In this document: piece by piece, positions 13,887 to 14,668 of the stretch
Layout of the letters: each line of letters opens with the position of its first letter
Numbering within the stretch: position 1 is the first letter of the stretch
Source: Verrucomicrobiales bacterium
GTDB taxonomy: Bacteria; Verrucomicrobiota; Verrucomicrobiia; Verrucomicrobiales; Akkermansiaceae
Length of the DNA stretch: 14,668 bases
Assembly (NCBI GenBank): GCA_003483645.1
Contig: DMYM01000434.1
Coordinates: 1 to 14,668, forward strand
Reading direction: 5' to 3'
Program-made: the position numbers and the translations under genes
Notes under the pieces: generated by a model
Databases searched by the model: none
What the model was told of the DNA's origin: nothing
What the model saw: the letters and a program-made list of their open reading frames with translations, nothing else

Positions 13887-14668
13887 TCAAATGGGCAACT
13901 CTGAGTCACCCTCACTCTCCGGCTCGTCTTCGACGGGCCGGTTGCAACGTGGCCGCAACCCCCGGGTATGGAGGTCAGCGGCCTCATGCTGCGATCCGCC
14001 GAGCTTCCGGCCACCCAGAGCATAAAGCCCCGGCATGCGTCCATCCGACCCCGACCGGGACTGCTTCTCGACCGGCGCCGGGGGCGCGGGAGCGGCCTTG
14101 GTTCGCGCTTTCTTTTCGCCCTTTGCCGGAGGCTTCTTGCCCTTCTCACGTGCCACCTTTCTGGCGGAGCGCTTCGGCTCATCATCACCCGGCCTCTTGG
14201 CCCGGTGAATCGTGCTGTCCGCCATCAGCAGGACGTAGCCCTGATTGAGCAGCCAGTGCAGGTCGTGGTACCAACCCGTCTTCTCCTCATCGCCAATCTC
14301 ATTGGGGAGGAGATCCCTCCAGAGATGCTCCAGCTTCCTGCCGGAGTTCTCCGTGATCCAGCTCAGCAGGGACATCAGGCGATCTGCAATCGCGATCTCA
14401 TCCGGCACCGGATGGGGCCGGGAGGGACCTGCCTTCAACTTGCGGCGCCACTTGAAGACTGCCACATGACGCCCCGAAAGCTGCCGACACAGAATGGGAG
14501 TCAATTTGCCCGGGTGGCGCCGTTCTTCCGCCACGGTGTACCGCAGGAGAGTCAGCAATCCCGGGGACAGAAGATTACCACGAATATTGCCACCTACCCA
14601 GGCCTGGTCGGTCTCCTGGAAGGCGTCCTCGAAATGATGCTCGGCGAAGTGGCTCTCCACTTCCCGGA
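13887..14668 (-). CDS. Uncharacterised protein, C-terminal part
   Basis: I do not recognise this protein. The frame is open to the window edge. The first possible start inside is GTG 14660, but it is followed at once by compact, well-structured sequence and has no ribosome binding site, so I read it as the end of a longer gene. Numbering from 14660: residues 1-75 are mixed hydrophobic/charged (AWVGGNIRGN at 20-29, KLTPILCRQLSGRHVAVFKW at 52-71). Residues 90-152 look like a helical, perhaps winged-helix, module (LLSWITENSGRKLEHLWRDLL, then WYHDLHWLLNQGYVLLM). Residues 155-200 form a disordered Lys/Arg/Ala/Pro-rich tail with repeated KK and PPA, and the last residues are acidic (VEDEPESEGDSELPI).

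The basic tail and possible winged helix would fit nucleic-acid binding, which is only a guess. No signal peptide or membrane segment is visible. The tonB gene follows on the same strand. Confidence 0.75.
   Translation of the reverse strand, partial: REVESHFAEHHFEDAFQETDQAWVGGNIRGNLLSPGLLTLLRYTVAEERRHPGKLTPILCRQLSGRHVAVFKWRRKLKAGPSRPHPVPDEIAIADRLMSLLSWITENSGRKLEHLWRDLLPNEIGDEEKTGWYHDLHWLLNQGYVLLMADSTIHRAKRPGDDEPKRSARKVAREKGKKPPAKGEKKARTKAAPAPPAPVEKQSRSGSDGRMPGLYALGGRKLGGSQHEAADLHTRGLRPRCNRPVEDEPESEGDSELPI

Noticed and set aside
13562..14248. A 228-codon plus-strand frame across the tonB start and the uncharacterised gene
   Set aside because: It crosses two minus-strand genes and their intergenic gap and has no recognisable domain.

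Overview
This is a GC-rich, gene-dense bacterial window, probably from a member of the PVC superphylum and most likely a verrucomicrobium. The main evidence is the large secreted protein at 2901-6050, which joins a sorbosone-dehydrogenase-like propeller to the C-terminal haem domain (CFACH) of the 'Pirellula/Verrucomicrobium' type. Short intergenic repeats of the AACTTGAAYCCTGARACT kind agree with this, as does the lack of clear Shine-Dalgarno sequences at most starts. The lineage is an inference. I see no IS element, phage gene, CRISPR array, tRNA or rRNA.

Layout. From the left edge to 2697, on the minus strand, lies a tight carbohydrate ABC importer operon of the RbsB-RbsA-RbsC type: binding lipoprotein, double-ATPase, and a permease cut by the edge. 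A 203-bp leader with an inverted repeat separates it from the minus-strand haem/propeller protein (2901-6050). That gene is preceded by a rhomboid protease (6122-6700). Two plus-strand genes follow: gluQRS (6813-7655) and a cyclophilin-type prolyl isomerase (7711-8241). The isomerase converges on a long secreted HtrA-like protease (8269-10683, minus). Divergent from that is an ABC-F ATPase (10970-12955, plus), which ends 5 bp from a convergent tonB gene (12961-13809, minus). At the right edge is the C-terminal part of an uncharacterised protein (13887-14668, minus).

The most striking observation is that the binding lipoprotein appears circularly permuted. Its lipoprotein signal is followed by the second half of an RbsB-type fold, then an Ala/Glu/Pro linker, then the first half, ending in the sequence that would normally run into the second half. 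The main ligand-contact positions of RbsB can be matched on both pieces, so the protein looks functional rather than broken.

Second is the HtrA-like protein. It has an intact His-Asp-Ser protease plus PDZ, followed by a second, degenerate trypsin-like barrel. That barrel appears interrupted by another PDZ domain and has Cys in place of the catalytic Ser.

Functionally, the left third could act together: the haem/propeller protein would oxidise or sense an extracytoplasmic sugar-like compound and the ABC importer would take up a related compound. The rest is housekeeping (tRNA modification, proline isomerisation, translation factor) and envelope work (rhomboid, HtrA, TonB).
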